Assembly: GCF_000430505.1 (NCBI RefSeq)
Contig: NZ_AUMD01000020.1
Span: 124,001 to 188,000 of the forward strand
Length of the DNA: 64,000 nucleotides
Direction: 5' to 3'
Source of the DNA: Eisenibacter elegans DSM 3317
Lineage (GTDB): Bacteria > Bacteroidota > Bacteroidia > Cytophagales > Microscillaceae
Part shown: piece after piece, positions 55,156 to 63,243 of the stretch
How positions within the stretch are numbered: the stretch's first letter is position 1
Layout: each line of letters starts with the position of its first letter
The notes under the pieces: model-generated
Databases searched by the model: none
Seen by the model: the letters and a program-made list of their open reading frames with translations, nothing else
Told to the model about the DNA's origin: nothing
Translations under genes and position numbers: made by a program

Positions 55156-55340
55156 TATGCGCCGCTTTTGGGGCTTCCCCCGCGCCGCACGTTGAGGGCT
55201 GTGTTCCACCACAGACCCAAGGGGGTGCGGAGTCGGGCTTTCGGCTTTAGTCCCCGCGTAAGCGCGAGGAGCTATCGCAGAGCTTGCGCTCGCATCCTTC
55301 GCACTCCCAACAGTAGTACTTCCATAATTTATACTCACCC
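55156..55340. repeat. GC-rich palindrome-rich intergenic segment
   Basis: The 185 bases after kynU are clearly richer in GC than the neighbourhood. They contain inverted motifs (GGGCTTCCCCC, CCCCGCGTAAGCGCGAGGAG, GCTATCGCAGAGCTTGCGCTCG). They look like a repetitive element of the kind that recurs between genes in related bacteria, but only one copy is in the window, so this is a tentative call. Confidence 0.35.
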
Positions 55341-55358
55341 CTAACCTCTCACAAAAGA

Positions 55359-55865
55359 ATGAATATGCTATCAGAATACCCTGAGTCTACCGCCATCATC
55401 CGCTTTCAAGACTGCGACCCACTCGGCCACCTCAACAATGCCAAATACTTTGACTACTTCTTCAACTCCCGCGAAGACCTAGTGCCCGAAAAGTACGGCG
55501 TCAATCCCGTTACGTTTTTCAAGAAATACCAATCTGGTTGGGTCATCTACAACCATCAGATTTCGTATCTGCGCTCAGCACTTCCGGGCGAGCGTGTGGC
55601 CATCCGCTCCGGCATCATCTTCTACGACCACGACACCGTCGTTACCGAATACCTCATGACCGACCTCTCCCGGCAACAACTAATGGCCGTGCTGTGGGCC
55701 ACCAGCAAATTTATAGATGGCAAAACAGGCAAAAAAAGCACCCACCCCGAGGAAGTCGTGGCCTTCTTGGAGCGTGCCTACATCCCCGGCGCCGACTATC
55801 ACCCTACCAAATTCCAAGACCGCATCCGAGTAGTCAAAACCCTTTTGAGTGAGTTGGTGGGGTAG
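55359..55865 (+). CDS. Acyl-CoA thioesterase, 4-hydroxybenzoyl-CoA thioesterase type (hotdog fold)
   Basis: A 168-residue hotdog-fold enzyme. IIRFQDCDPLGHLNNAKYFD contains the catalytic Asp of the 4HBT family (D-x-x-G-H-x-N-N). YFFNSREDLVPE, VIYNHQISYLRSALPGERVA and VTEYLMTDLSRQQLMAVLWA complete the fold. Such enzymes hydrolyse acyl- or aryl-CoA. The start codon 55359 or 55365 cannot be distinguished. Neighbouring kynureninase offers no direct functional link. Confidence 0.88.
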   Translation: MNMLSEYPESTAIIRFQDCDPLGHLNNAKYFDYFFNSREDLVPEKYGVNPVTFFKKYQSGWVIYNHQISYLRSALPGERVAIRSGIIFYDHDTVVTEYLMTDLSRQQLMAVLWATSKFIDGKTGKKSTHPEEVVAFLERAYIPGADYHPTKFQDRIRVVKTLLSELVG

Positions 55866-55995
55866 AAAATAAATGAAAGCCCCGGAGGAGCCGCCCTGTT
55901 GGTAGTCTTTTTAAACCATATAAACCTCTTAGCTGCCGAAAACACCCAAATGATAGGCCTCAGCTACCTCAACACCGAGCAAATGGGTAGGCGCA

Positions 55996-56211
55996 ATGCC
56001 TGAAGACATTTGTGAAGGCGTTTTTCTCAAACTATTCCAAGAATGCGAAATTGCTCGGTACCAAACACGAGCAATTATGGAGTACGAACAAAGTTGGAAA
56101 GAAAACAACGATTGGTATGCCGTACTGAGTACTGCAGAGAAAAAGGGAATTGAGAAGGGTAGAATTTGCCAGATGCGCAAAGGTTTTGAGAGTACACCCC
56201 TCCCAAACTGA
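55996..56211 (+). pseudogene. C-terminal relic of an Rpn/PD-(D/E)xK transposase-nuclease
   Basis: The 71-residue frame reads LKLFQECEIARYQTRAIMEY, then EQSWKENNDWYAVLSTAEKK and GIEKGRI. This matches the C-terminal pattern of the Rpn / PD-(D/E)XK-nuclease-family transposases of Bacteroidota (L-F-E-x-A-E-I-A-x-F, then Y-E-x-S-x-K-x-x-x-D, then E-G-x-x-x-G). The nuclease part is missing. The Met at 55996 is probably not a real start. Confidence 0.55.
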
Positions 56212-56255
56212 TTTCCAAGGAGGTTATTTTTTTGCCAAAAATACCCAGAGACCTA

Positions 56256-56939
56256 TCATTTCCCCACACACTTTAGTATAAAGCCAGTACTGTGTAGGTT
56301 TTCAATCTCGATGAGGTAGGCGGGGTCTGCGGCCAAGTATTTGCGTAGTTTGGTGATAAAGACATTGAGACTTTGCTTGGTGAAATAATCATCATTTTTC
56401 CAAATTTTGAGCAAGGCCTCTTCGTGTGTCAATACTTCACCTTGTTTTTCGAGCAGCAGTTGCAGCAAGGCGGCTTCTTTGGGGCTGAGCTTTTGGGTGT
56501 TGTCGCCTAAGTGAAGCAGGCGTTTGGTAGGGTCAAAGCGAAAGCTTCCCAAAGTATGGGGATCGACAGTGTTTTTGAGAGTTTGTTGTAGCAGCACTCT
56601 CAGCTTAAGCAGCAGTATCTCGGGGTCAAAAGGCTTGACCAGATAGTCTACCGCTCCAAGCTGGTATCCTTTGATTTGGTCTTCTTTCAAGGATTTGGCC
56701 GTCAAGAATACAAAAGGGGTCTCGCGGTATTGTTGCTGTATCTTTTCGGCTACCGAAAAGCCATCCAATTTGGGCATCATCACATCCAAGATACAGGCAT
56801 CAAAGCGTTGGGTTTGCAACACCTCCAGCGCCTCTTGCCCATTGTGGCACAGGGTAATGACAAAGCCATTCATTTCCAAAAAAGCTTTGAGCATGAGGCT
56901 GAAGTTATGATCATCTTCGGCAAGGAGTAACTTATGCAT
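56256..56939 (-). CDS. OmpR/PhoB-family response regulator
   Basis: A 227-residue regulator. The receiver has the acidic pocket LLAEDDHNF and the phosphoacceptor Asp in FDACILDVMMPKLDGFSVAE (residue ~53), plus the switch Thr (FLTAKS) and Lys (VKPFDPE). The DNA-binding winged helix ends with LNVFITKLRKYLAADPAYLI. The start overlaps the end of the kinase by eight bases, so the two are translationally coupled. It resembles RprY-type regulators of Bacteroidota; targets are unknown. Confidence 0.93.
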   Translation of the reverse strand: MHKLLLAEDDHNFSLMLKAFLEMNGFVITLCHNGQEALEVLQTQRFDACILDVMMPKLDGFSVAEKIQQQYRETPFVFLTAKSLKEDQIKGYQLGAVDYLVKPFDPEILLLKLRVLLQQTLKNTVDPHTLGSFRFDPTKRLLHLGDNTQKLSPKEAALLQLLLEKQGEVLTHEEALLKIWKNDDYFTKQSLNVFITKLRKYLAADPAYLIEIENLHSTGFILKCVGK

Positions 56940-58473
56940 CAGTAGTTGATTTTGATTGTTGTTGGTTTTGCTCCGAAGCGCCCGAGGGCGGCTCTTGGGT
57001 TTGTAACGGCAGGGTTAGTACAAAGGTGCTGCCACGCCCTAAACGGCTACGTACTTCGATGCTGCCCTTATGTTGCTCTACGATGGCCTTGGTATAACTC
57101 AGCCCAAGACCAAACCCTTTGATATTGTGTATGTTGCCGGTAGGCACGCGGTAGAATTTATCAAAAATCAGGGCTTGTTTGTCGCGGCTGATACCCAGCC
57201 CTTGGTCTATGACCGAAACCCGAAGATGAACGGGGCTGCTTTCGGTTTTGAGGGTGATATCGAGCTTGTCGGGAGAATACTTGACGGCGTTGTCTATCAG
57301 GTTGGAGAGCGCATTAGAAAGGTGAAACACATCCCCAATTACAATGGCTGATAGGGCCTCAAACTGTCGGTGTATCAAGCCTTTGTCACTTATCTTCAGG
57401 GTATAAGCATCTGCCAAATAGTCCAACACTTGGTGGAGGTCTACTGGCTCTTGTTGAAGCTCAAAGGCCTTTCGGTCGCTGACAGCAGCCTGCAATACTT
57501 TTTCGACTTGGGCATTGAGGCGTTTGTTTTCTTCCTTGATTACCTTGGTAAACTGCCGAATAAGGTCAGGTTGGCGGATTACTGACTCATTCTCGATATT
57601 GGCAATTGCAAAGGTGATGGTGGCAATAGGTGTTTTGAGCTCGTGGGTTACATTATTGATAAAATCGTTTTTCTGTATGCTCAGCCGATGTTGTTTCATT
57701 ACCAACCTAGAAGCCAACAAAAAACAAAACATCGTAATACCTACCATGGCAATGGCGGTGGTGATGGGCAACAACAAAGCTCTCAACAACCAATGCCGCT
57801 CTGTAGGGAAATAAAGCCGTAGTTCTTCTTTTTCGGTGAAGGCATATCGAAAGCGGGTTTTGTTGAGTTGCTCGGTATCGGCTCCGGGGCTAAGGTAGCC
57901 ATAGTTGGCTGTTTTTAGGTTATAAAAACCCAGCGCTAGGTCGTCGGCTGGGGCGATATGTTGTCGCAACAATGAGTCTAGGGGGAATATCTGGGCTACA
58001 CTCTGAATATCGCGCTCACATTGGGCGCACATCTGAATGCTGCGAAAAAGGTAGAACTCCTTGAGGTTGGGGTGTCGCCTAGGGCGGGTAGCCTCTAGGG
58101 TATCTTTGAAGCTCAAAAACTGCTGCAGCCGCTGTTTGGGCAAAAGCGTATCAGGTTGGAAGTCGAGTAGTGGATAGACTTGGGCGCTTTGTGCCACCAT
58201 CAATACAAAATTACTGTCGGCACTGGTATACAGCAGGTTATAGCTTTCTTGGTCTTCTACAGTAGAGGTGTGGCTGCTCCAGCGTTGGTATTGCTGTTGG
58301 GCGGACTCTACCCCCCTAGCTACGGAGGCCTCAAAGATAGCCCGTTTGTCTTCTACCAAGTTGATAATAGTAGCCACCTCCAACCCTACAATCAGTCCGG
58401 CAGGAAAGGCAATGAGATAAATAATGAGATGATAAGCCGTAACAGGCTTAGACCGAAACCTAAAGATACGCAT
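56932..58473 (-). CDS. Membrane sensor histidine kinase
   Basis: A 513-residue kinase partnered with the downstream OmpR-type regulator. The first helix (HLIIYLIAFPAGLIVGLEVA) and a second (LLPITTAIAMVGITMFCFLL) enclose a periplasmic sensor of ~210 residues. That sensor holds a C-x-x-C pair (SIQMCAQCERDIQ). HisKA has VTHELKTPIATITFAIANIE with the His near residue 278, and the ATPase G-boxes include FGLGLSYTKA. The Cys pair suggests redox or metal sensing, by inference. Confidence 0.93.
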   Translation of the reverse strand: MRIFRFRSKPVTAYHLIIYLIAFPAGLIVGLEVATIINLVEDKRAIFEASVARGVESAQQQYQRWSSHTSTVEDQESYNLLYTSADSNFVLMVAQSAQVYPLLDFQPDTLLPKQRLQQFLSFKDTLEATRPRRHPNLKEFYLFRSIQMCAQCERDIQSVAQIFPLDSLLRQHIAPADDLALGFYNLKTANYGYLSPGADTEQLNKTRFRYAFTEKEELRLYFPTERHWLLRALLLPITTAIAMVGITMFCFLLASRLVMKQHRLSIQKNDFINNVTHELKTPIATITFAIANIENESVIRQPDLIRQFTKVIKEENKRLNAQVEKVLQAAVSDRKAFELQQEPVDLHQVLDYLADAYTLKISDKGLIHRQFEALSAIVIGDVFHLSNALSNLIDNAVKYSPDKLDITLKTESSPVHLRVSVIDQGLGISRDKQALIFDKFYRVPTGNIHNIKGFGLGLSYTKAIVEQHKGSIEVRSRLGRGSTFVLTLPLQTQEPPSGASEQNQQQSKSTTDA

Positions 58474-58478
58474 CAGGA

Positions 58479-58486
58479 CAAAGGTA
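58479..58486 (-). promoter_or_regulatory. -7 box before the kinase-regulator operon
   Basis: On the minus strand TACCTTTG matches TAnnTTTG, ending six bases before the ATG at 58473. A very short leader would result. Confidence 0.45.
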
Positions 58487-58524
58487 GCAAATAGGCAGTA
58501 ATTGTGCCGGATTTTAAGCTTTGT

Positions 58525-58965
58525 TTAAGCTTCTCCCACATACCTATTTTGATTGATAATCAGAGAGATGAGCTTGATAAAGTGCTTGCGCTCGCGAGGG
58601 TGCAACATCGTAATGGGCAGGTATACCTGTGCTCCATTGGTATATCGTAGGCGGATTTTGTCGGCATTTAAGATATGCATCTGCTGGAGGCTGCGCAAGG
58701 GCAGGCGTTGGTGTGAGAGCAAGCCCCTCCTGACCGTGAGCGCTTCTTCATCGATATAGGCAAAAGGGGTACGCCAATGGTAAAACCCCGTCAGCAAGGC
58801 CCAAAACAACAAAGCCCAAGCAACTACATCATACATCGACCACGAGGGTTGCTCCGAATAGTGTACAAACAACGCTATCGCAAGACCCAACGCCCACAAG
58901 AAATGTGGCATATAGCCCGAAGGACGGCGTACAAAATATTTGGCAGTAGGTATATTGGTAGACAT
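58525..58965 (-). CDS. PH-like membrane protein
   Basis: A 146-residue protein (MSTNIPTAKYFV, ATG at 58965; 58971 is an alternative). Two hydrophobic helices (MPHFLWALGLAIALFVHYSE, DVVAWALLFWALLTGFYHWR) are followed by a cytosolic-type beta domain (FAYIDEEALTVRRGLLSHQR, RLPLRSLQQMHILNADKIRL) like the bacterial PH (bPH_2) domain. This layout is common among uncharacterised membrane proteins. The next gene upstream on this strand is 12 bp away and may be co-transcribed. Confidence 0.7.
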   Translation of the reverse strand: MSTNIPTAKYFVRRPSGYMPHFLWALGLAIALFVHYSEQPSWSMYDVVAWALLFWALLTGFYHWRTPFAYIDEEALTVRRGLLSHQRLPLRSLQQMHILNADKIRLRYTNGAQVYLPITMLHPRERKHFIKLISLIINQNRYVGEA

Positions 58966-58976
58966 CGTCAAAAGGG

Positions 58977-59627
58977 TTATTGTTTGCTGAAAAACGCTGT
59001 ATTGGGTAGTTGTTTTCGAATGCGCTTCATCTCCTTGGCATCGCTAGGAATGCGCGTAGCGCCTATCCCGATATATGATACCATCATCCAAGGGCGGAGG
59101 TCTTTGGGTAAGGCGCTGACGGGGTTTTCGCCCAACTCAAGATAGGAAAGCCGGCTTAGACTCGTGATATTTTCGGGAAGGCTATTGAATACGTGCGCTT
59201 GTTTTTGGGTAATATAACTATTGAATGTAGCCCACAAGTCCAATATTACCAACTCTTTGGCCGACAGTATCCAAGGAGGGAACACCTGTAGGCCATACCC
59301 CTTGAGCGACAACTTACGCAGCTTCGTAAGGCGCTCTAAACAAGGAGGCATTTGAGCAAAATCATAGTCTATCAGCTGTAACTCCAACAAGGACTCACAG
59401 TCGCAGAGGGCTTCGGGGACAGGTATGCGGCGGCTTTCGCTCCCCTCTTCTGTCTTGAGGATAAGGCGACTAAGCGTCGCGCGCTCAACGGCTGTCTCGG
59501 GCAAGAGGGTATCTAAAGGCAATAGCTCCAGCTCTTGGTTGAGTTGCTCCCAAGGCGTTGTATTTTGAGTCTGTGCTTGCAAAAAGCCGATAGTCATCGG
59601 CAATATCAAAAACAAAAATCGGTTCAT
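58977..59627 (-). CDS. Secreted leucine-rich repeat protein
   Basis: A 216-residue protein with signal peptide MNRFLFLILPMTIGFLQAQT. Leucine-rich repeats follow: LLELQLIDYDFAQMPPCLER, LTKLRKLSLKGYGLQVFPPW, ITSLSRLSYLELGENPVSAL. They form a short solenoid of about five units, a binding scaffold for protein ligands. The C-terminus ends with a KEMKRIRKQLP tail. Bacteroidota often export such small LRR proteins. Start ATG at 59627 is set by the signal peptide. Confidence 0.8.
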   Translation of the reverse strand: MNRFLFLILPMTIGFLQAQTQNTTPWEQLNQELELLPLDTLLPETAVERATLSRLILKTEEGSESRRIPVPEALCDCESLLELQLIDYDFAQMPPCLERLTKLRKLSLKGYGLQVFPPWILSAKELVILDLWATFNSYITQKQAHVFNSLPENITSLSRLSYLELGENPVSALPKDLRPWMMVSYIGIGATRIPSDAKEMKRIRKQLPNTAFFSKQ

Positions 59628-59693
59628 AGTTTCTCATATTTGGGTTGCGCTCTATGTAGCCCAAAGCTCCATCTTCGGAGATGTGGTAGTCTG

Positions 59694-60476
59694 TCAATTT
59701 AAGTCCCACATATCCCCCCAAAGCCTCTGTCCACCATCTACATACAGTGTTTCTCCGGTGATATATTCGGCAAATGGGCTGGCCAAAAACAAGACGCTAT
59801 GGGCTACTTCGTCGGCTGTTCCTAGTCTTTTGGCTGGAATCGTTTTGGGCGCGCGGTTGAGCATTTGTTGAACCTCAGGCGGGTACGTCTCCAGCCCCGA
59901 GGTCTGAATGATGCCCGGCGCTACGGCATTGACACGGATATTGTATACCGACCATTCCACGGCCAAGGTTTTGGTGAGGTTGTCTACGCCTGCCCTTGCT
60001 GCGCCTGTGTGTGCCATTCCGGGAAAGCCCCGAAACATATTGGCAATAATATTGACCACTACCCCTTGGCGCTGTGGGATAAAAAAGCGCTGCGCCATAG
60101 TAGTGGTTGTCAGCCAAGTACCGTGAAGGTTGTTTTCAATCACTGCTAGCCAGCCTTTGTAGGGAATCCGCTCAGCAGGAGCCAGAAACTGCCCTCCGGC
60201 ATTGTTGACCAATAGGTCTAGCCCTTGTCCTTGGGCGGCTATGCGGTCGGCCAATTGGAGGAGCGCCTCCGGCTGGCGGATGTCGGCCACTGCCCATTGG
60301 CACTGCCCAAAAACAGACAACTCCTCTGTGGCACTTTGGAGGCGCGCCTCATTGCGGCCACAAATCCAGACCGTTGCCCCGTTCTGAAGCAATTGTGTGG
60401 CGATGGCCTTGCCAATGCCGCTCCCGCCGCCAGTTACGAGAGCCGTTTTTCCAGAAAATACAGCAGTAGCAAACAT
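59694..60476 (-). CDS. SDR family enoyl-CoA reductase (PECR-like)
   Basis: A 260-residue short-chain dehydrogenase. The start MFATAVFSGKTALVTGGGSG (ATG at 60476) leads into the TGGGSGIG cofactor loop, and NNAG is at residues ~91-94. The usual Y-x-x-x-K is replaced by HTGAARAGVDNLTKTLAVEW, exactly the variant of peroxisomal trans-2-enoyl-CoA reductase (PECR), and APGIIQTSGLETYP follows. The enzyme should reduce enoyl- or dienoyl-CoA with NADPH in fatty-acid metabolism, which fits the acyl-CoA synthetases of the window. The long N-terminal extension to 60554 is not needed. Confidence 0.88.
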   Translation of the reverse strand: MFATAVFSGKTALVTGGGSGIGKAIATQLLQNGATVWICGRNEARLQSATEELSVFGQCQWAVADIRQPEALLQLADRIAAQGQGLDLLVNNAGGQFLAPAERIPYKGWLAVIENNLHGTWLTTTTMAQRFFIPQRQGVVVNIIANMFRGFPGMAHTGAARAGVDNLTKTLAVEWSVYNIRVNAVAPGIIQTSGLETYPPEVQQMLNRAPKTIPAKRLGTADEVAHSVLFLASPFAEYITGETLYVDGGQRLWGDMWDLN

Positions 60477-60995
60477 ATCAGTAGTAGGTTGGTGTTTGTT
60501 GGGTTGGTTTACAAGTATACATCTTTTTGGCCAAAAACCATGGTCTTCACACACCAGAGTCTCTGTTATTGGCGATTTATACCAAGATTTGAGGATTTAC
60601 AGGATTTGATTTTCTTGATTCTCAAGAATTCTCGGCGCACACATTTTCCAAACCAATTTGGGTTGGGTATAAAAAAACACACCGCTCTAGATTTTTCTTT
60701 TGTTGTCTATATTTTCGAAAATAGCTAATAGTAGCACTCGCTAAAAGATGTACCACACCACTGGATATTTTAGAAAAGCAGCTTGGAGCTCAGCTCCGAG
60801 ACAAGCTGAGGCCTCATTTGGGGAGGGGCAATGAGACTTAGCTCACAGTTTTAATTGTGGGGTTTGAAAAATGTCCAGTGGCGTGCCCAATGCCATAAAA
60901 ACCGACCTAATTTTGAGGCAAAAACCCTATTTGGGAACATCCTTTGTATGGTACTTGTTTAGCGCTATACAAGGTCTCTTTATCATACAGGGCTG
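60477..60995. other. Intergenic region with two dispersed repeats
   Basis: This 519-bp gap holds the short GATTTGAGGATTTACAGGAT-type motif near 60586-60610 (a relative of 32764-32787) and a complete MITE-like repeat near 60754-60884. No gene is seen. Confidence 0.5.
60754..60884. repeat. MITE-like intergenic repeat, complete copy (inverted orientation)
   Basis: The right end GAAAAATGTCCAGTGGCGTG is the inverted counterpart of the left CACACCACTGGATATTTTAG. AGCTTGGAGCTCAGCTCCGA, GACAAGCTGAGGCCTCATTT and CACAGTTTTAATTGTGGGGT lie between. The orientation is opposite to the copies at 40.7 and 52.9 kb. Confidence 0.88.
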
Positions 60996-61268
60996 ATGTT
61001 ACCAATGATACCCCAACCATACCATCCCATAGACTGCAACTTTTATGACATCCTGCTAGACCGTGCAACGCGGGTATTGACTTGTCATTTGGTCATTCAA
61101 GATTTCGACGGAAGCCAGCGGGAGCTTCGCAGCTATATTGAGGATGTTTATACCCAAAACCACGAAGAGTTTTTGTTGCTGCGCAATGGCCAAAAACTTA
61201 GACTAGACCAAATACTGTCTGTAGACGGCATCGAACCTAGTCATCTGGGTAGCTGCCGGCTTCGCTGA
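60996..61268 (+). CDS. Rof-like (Rho-off) small protein
   Basis: A 90-residue small Sm-like beta-barrel protein. The N-terminal YHPIDCNFYDILLDRATRVL and C-terminal LLRNGQKLRLDQILSVDGIE segments match the Rof family signature (P-Y-x-P-I-D-C-x-x-Y-D, then I-R-L-D-x-I-x-S-V-D-G). Rof binds Rho and blocks its loading, so this protein may modulate transcription termination. Start ATG 60996 or 61005 (MIPQPYHPID). Confidence 0.7.
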   Translation: MLPMIPQPYHPIDCNFYDILLDRATRVLTCHLVIQDFDGSQRELRSYIEDVYTQNHEEFLLLRNGQKLRLDQILSVDGIEPSHLGSCRLR

Positions 61269-61370
61269 TGATACAAAAGCAAGCCAATGTTTTGCGAAGC
61301 CGATTTTATGCAGTATTTTAGTCAGCCTTATTATTGACTACTCACCTTATCTACCCTCATAATCACCTAT

Positions 61371-61958
61371 ATGAGAATTACTTACAACGCCCCCTTTGTA
61401 TTGACCTATACCTTGGTGTGTTTGGTTATCACCTCTATCGATTTTTTATTGTTAAACAATCTGGTCATTACACAAAACTTTTTTACGGTCTACCCTTTCG
61501 GCACTGCGCCGATGTCATTGACCAATCCGCTGGCCTATTGGCGGCTTTTTTCGCACGCCTTGGGGCACGCCGACTTCAATCACTTGCTCGGGAACTTTAC
61601 CTTTATCTTGCTGCTGGGGCCCATCCTAGAAGAGAAGTACGGGTCTGATAAATTGCTGTGGATGAGCTTCTTGACTGCGTTCATTACCGGTATACTCAAT
61701 GCCAGCCTCTTTAGTAGTGCCCTCTTGGGAGCCAGCGGTATTGTATTTATGATGATTTTATTGGCTTCTTTTACCAATATGCGCGCCGGAACTATCCCCC
61801 TGACCTTCCTCTTGATTGCTGGCCTGTTTTTAGGCAAAGAAATCTATAATACGATGTTTGTAGAAAACAACACCTCAGAGTTTGCCCACATCTTAGGTGG
61901 CATTAGTGGTGCAGTATTTGGATACATCTTTGGTATCCGACCCAAAGAAACTGCCTAA
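61371..61958 (+). CDS. Rhomboid-family intramembrane serine protease
   Basis: A 195-residue polytopic protein with about six hydrophobic helices. The catalytic Ser122 lies in LLGASGIVF (the G-x-S-G motif) and His173 in FAHILGGISGAVFGY, which also holds the G-x-x-x-G helix pattern. The HADFNHLLGNF segment is the typical His/Asn helix 2 region. Rhomboids cleave membrane-spanning substrates; the target is unknown. The next gene downstream is 56 bp away. Confidence 0.88.
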   Translation: MRITYNAPFVLTYTLVCLVITSIDFLLLNNLVITQNFFTVYPFGTAPMSLTNPLAYWRLFSHALGHADFNHLLGNFTFILLLGPILEEKYGSDKLLWMSFLTAFITGILNASLFSSALLGASGIVFMMILLASFTNMRAGTIPLTFLLIAGLFLGKEIYNTMFVENNTSEFAHILGGISGAVFGYIFGIRPKETA

Positions 61959-62014
61959 GCTACTGCTTATAGGCTATAATCTCCGCCCAAACCTGTATGT
62001 ATGTCTTTTCGATT

Positions 62015-63223
62015 ATGAGACAAAATAGACTAGTGCTTTTTGCATTGTTATTCTTGACCTTGGTTGCCTTGCTGGTGATTGTTTTTATGAACAAAGAGTA
62101 CGACAATGTCAATTGGGAAGGGCATTATCAGACCGATAAAAAAGACCCATATGGTACTTATATTTTGTATCAGAGTATCCCCCAAATCTTTCCGGGTAGT
62201 ACGATTACACGCAACACACAGAATATTTTCATAGACCAAAAGCATAAAGACTACCTAGCGCAGGCTCCACGAACAGTGTACTGTATTGTCTCCCCAAAAA
62301 GCAATATAAGAGGGAGTTATATGAGCTTTTTACAGGATTTTGTAGCCAAAGGTGGTGTAGTTTGGATTATGAGCGAAAAGCTGAACCCCGAACTAGAACA
62401 ATTGCTACAAATACAAAGCACATACTATGTCAATAACAATCCACAAGAGCTGACCCTAGGGCAAACAACAGCCTATTATGATGCCTCAGCACCCCGTCAA
62501 AACACATATACCACTAACTACCTACTCCCTTCAGGCTTTGATGCCGAGGTGTATCCGCTTCTCTATGACAATAAGCAACAACTGCTTCTGGCCAGCACCA
62601 CAAAAACGCTCGCCAAAGGTGGCTGGTTGATTGGTGCTTCGCCCAAACTAGTGGCTAACTACTACCTGCTACAGCCCAATACTAGGCTCGTGGCAGAAAC
62701 AATCCTCACACACTTGCCCAACAGAGAATATTTTGTATGGGAGACATACAAAAGTTACACCCAAGAAACACAAGGCTCTATCTGGAGTGTGGTATGGGCA
62801 CACAAACCCCTACGTTTTGCTGCCTATCTTTGCCTCCTGACTGCTGCCTGCTACCTGTTGTTTGAAAGCCGACGCAGACAAAGAATTGTACCCCTAATAG
62901 AAGCGCCCACAAACAGCAACCTCAATTTTGTCAAAAGCGTTGGCTCCCTATACTATCACTACAGAGACCATAGCAAGATGGCCCAAAAAAAAGTACACTA
63001 TTTTTTAGAATACCTACGCCACAAACTACATATCCCCACCCAAGAACTCTCACCCACCCAACTACACCAGACCTTAGCTGCACGCCTTCCACAGTTTCCT
63101 GAAACTGATTTGCGTCAACTGATAAGCCTCTGCGAAAAAGGACAGCAAAAACAAGAGTTTTCCCAAAATCAACTCATTCAGCTAGGAGAGCTTATCTACT
63201 TGTTCAAAAAAGAGGTAGGATAA
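62015..63223 (+). CDS. DUF4350 domain membrane protein
   Basis: A 402-residue protein with an N-terminal anchor (NRLVLFALLFLTLVALLVIV) and an extracytoplasmic DUF4350 part: YDNVNWEGHYQTDKKDPYGT, then FLQDFVAKGGVVWIMSEKLN. A second membrane helix (LRFAAYLCLLTAACYLLFES) is followed by a cytoplasmic helical tail (ALAARLPQFPETDLRQLISL region). The family is frequent in Bacteroidota, usually near MoxR/DUF58 operons, but its job is unknown. ATG 62015 was chosen because the membrane anchor follows at once. Confidence 0.82.
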   Translation: MRQNRLVLFALLFLTLVALLVIVFMNKEYDNVNWEGHYQTDKKDPYGTYILYQSIPQIFPGSTITRNTQNIFIDQKHKDYLAQAPRTVYCIVSPKSNIRGSYMSFLQDFVAKGGVVWIMSEKLNPELEQLLQIQSTYYVNNNPQELTLGQTTAYYDASAPRQNTYTTNYLLPSGFDAEVYPLLYDNKQQLLLASTTKTLAKGGWLIGASPKLVANYYLLQPNTRLVAETILTHLPNREYFVWETYKSYTQETQGSIWSVVWAHKPLRFAAYLCLLTAACYLLFESRRRQRIVPLIEAPTNSNLNFVKSVGSLYYHYRDHSKMAQKKVHYFLEYLRHKLHIPTQELSPTQLHQTLAARLPQFPETDLRQLISLCEKGQQKQEFSQNQLIQLGELIYLFKKEVG

Positions 63224-63243
63224 CCCTGCATATCGATAGCCTT

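Noticed and set aside
59485-59721. A 78-residue minus-strand protein near the LRR gene start
   Set aside because: It overlaps the LRR signal peptide and the end of the reductase gene in another frame, and has no family character.
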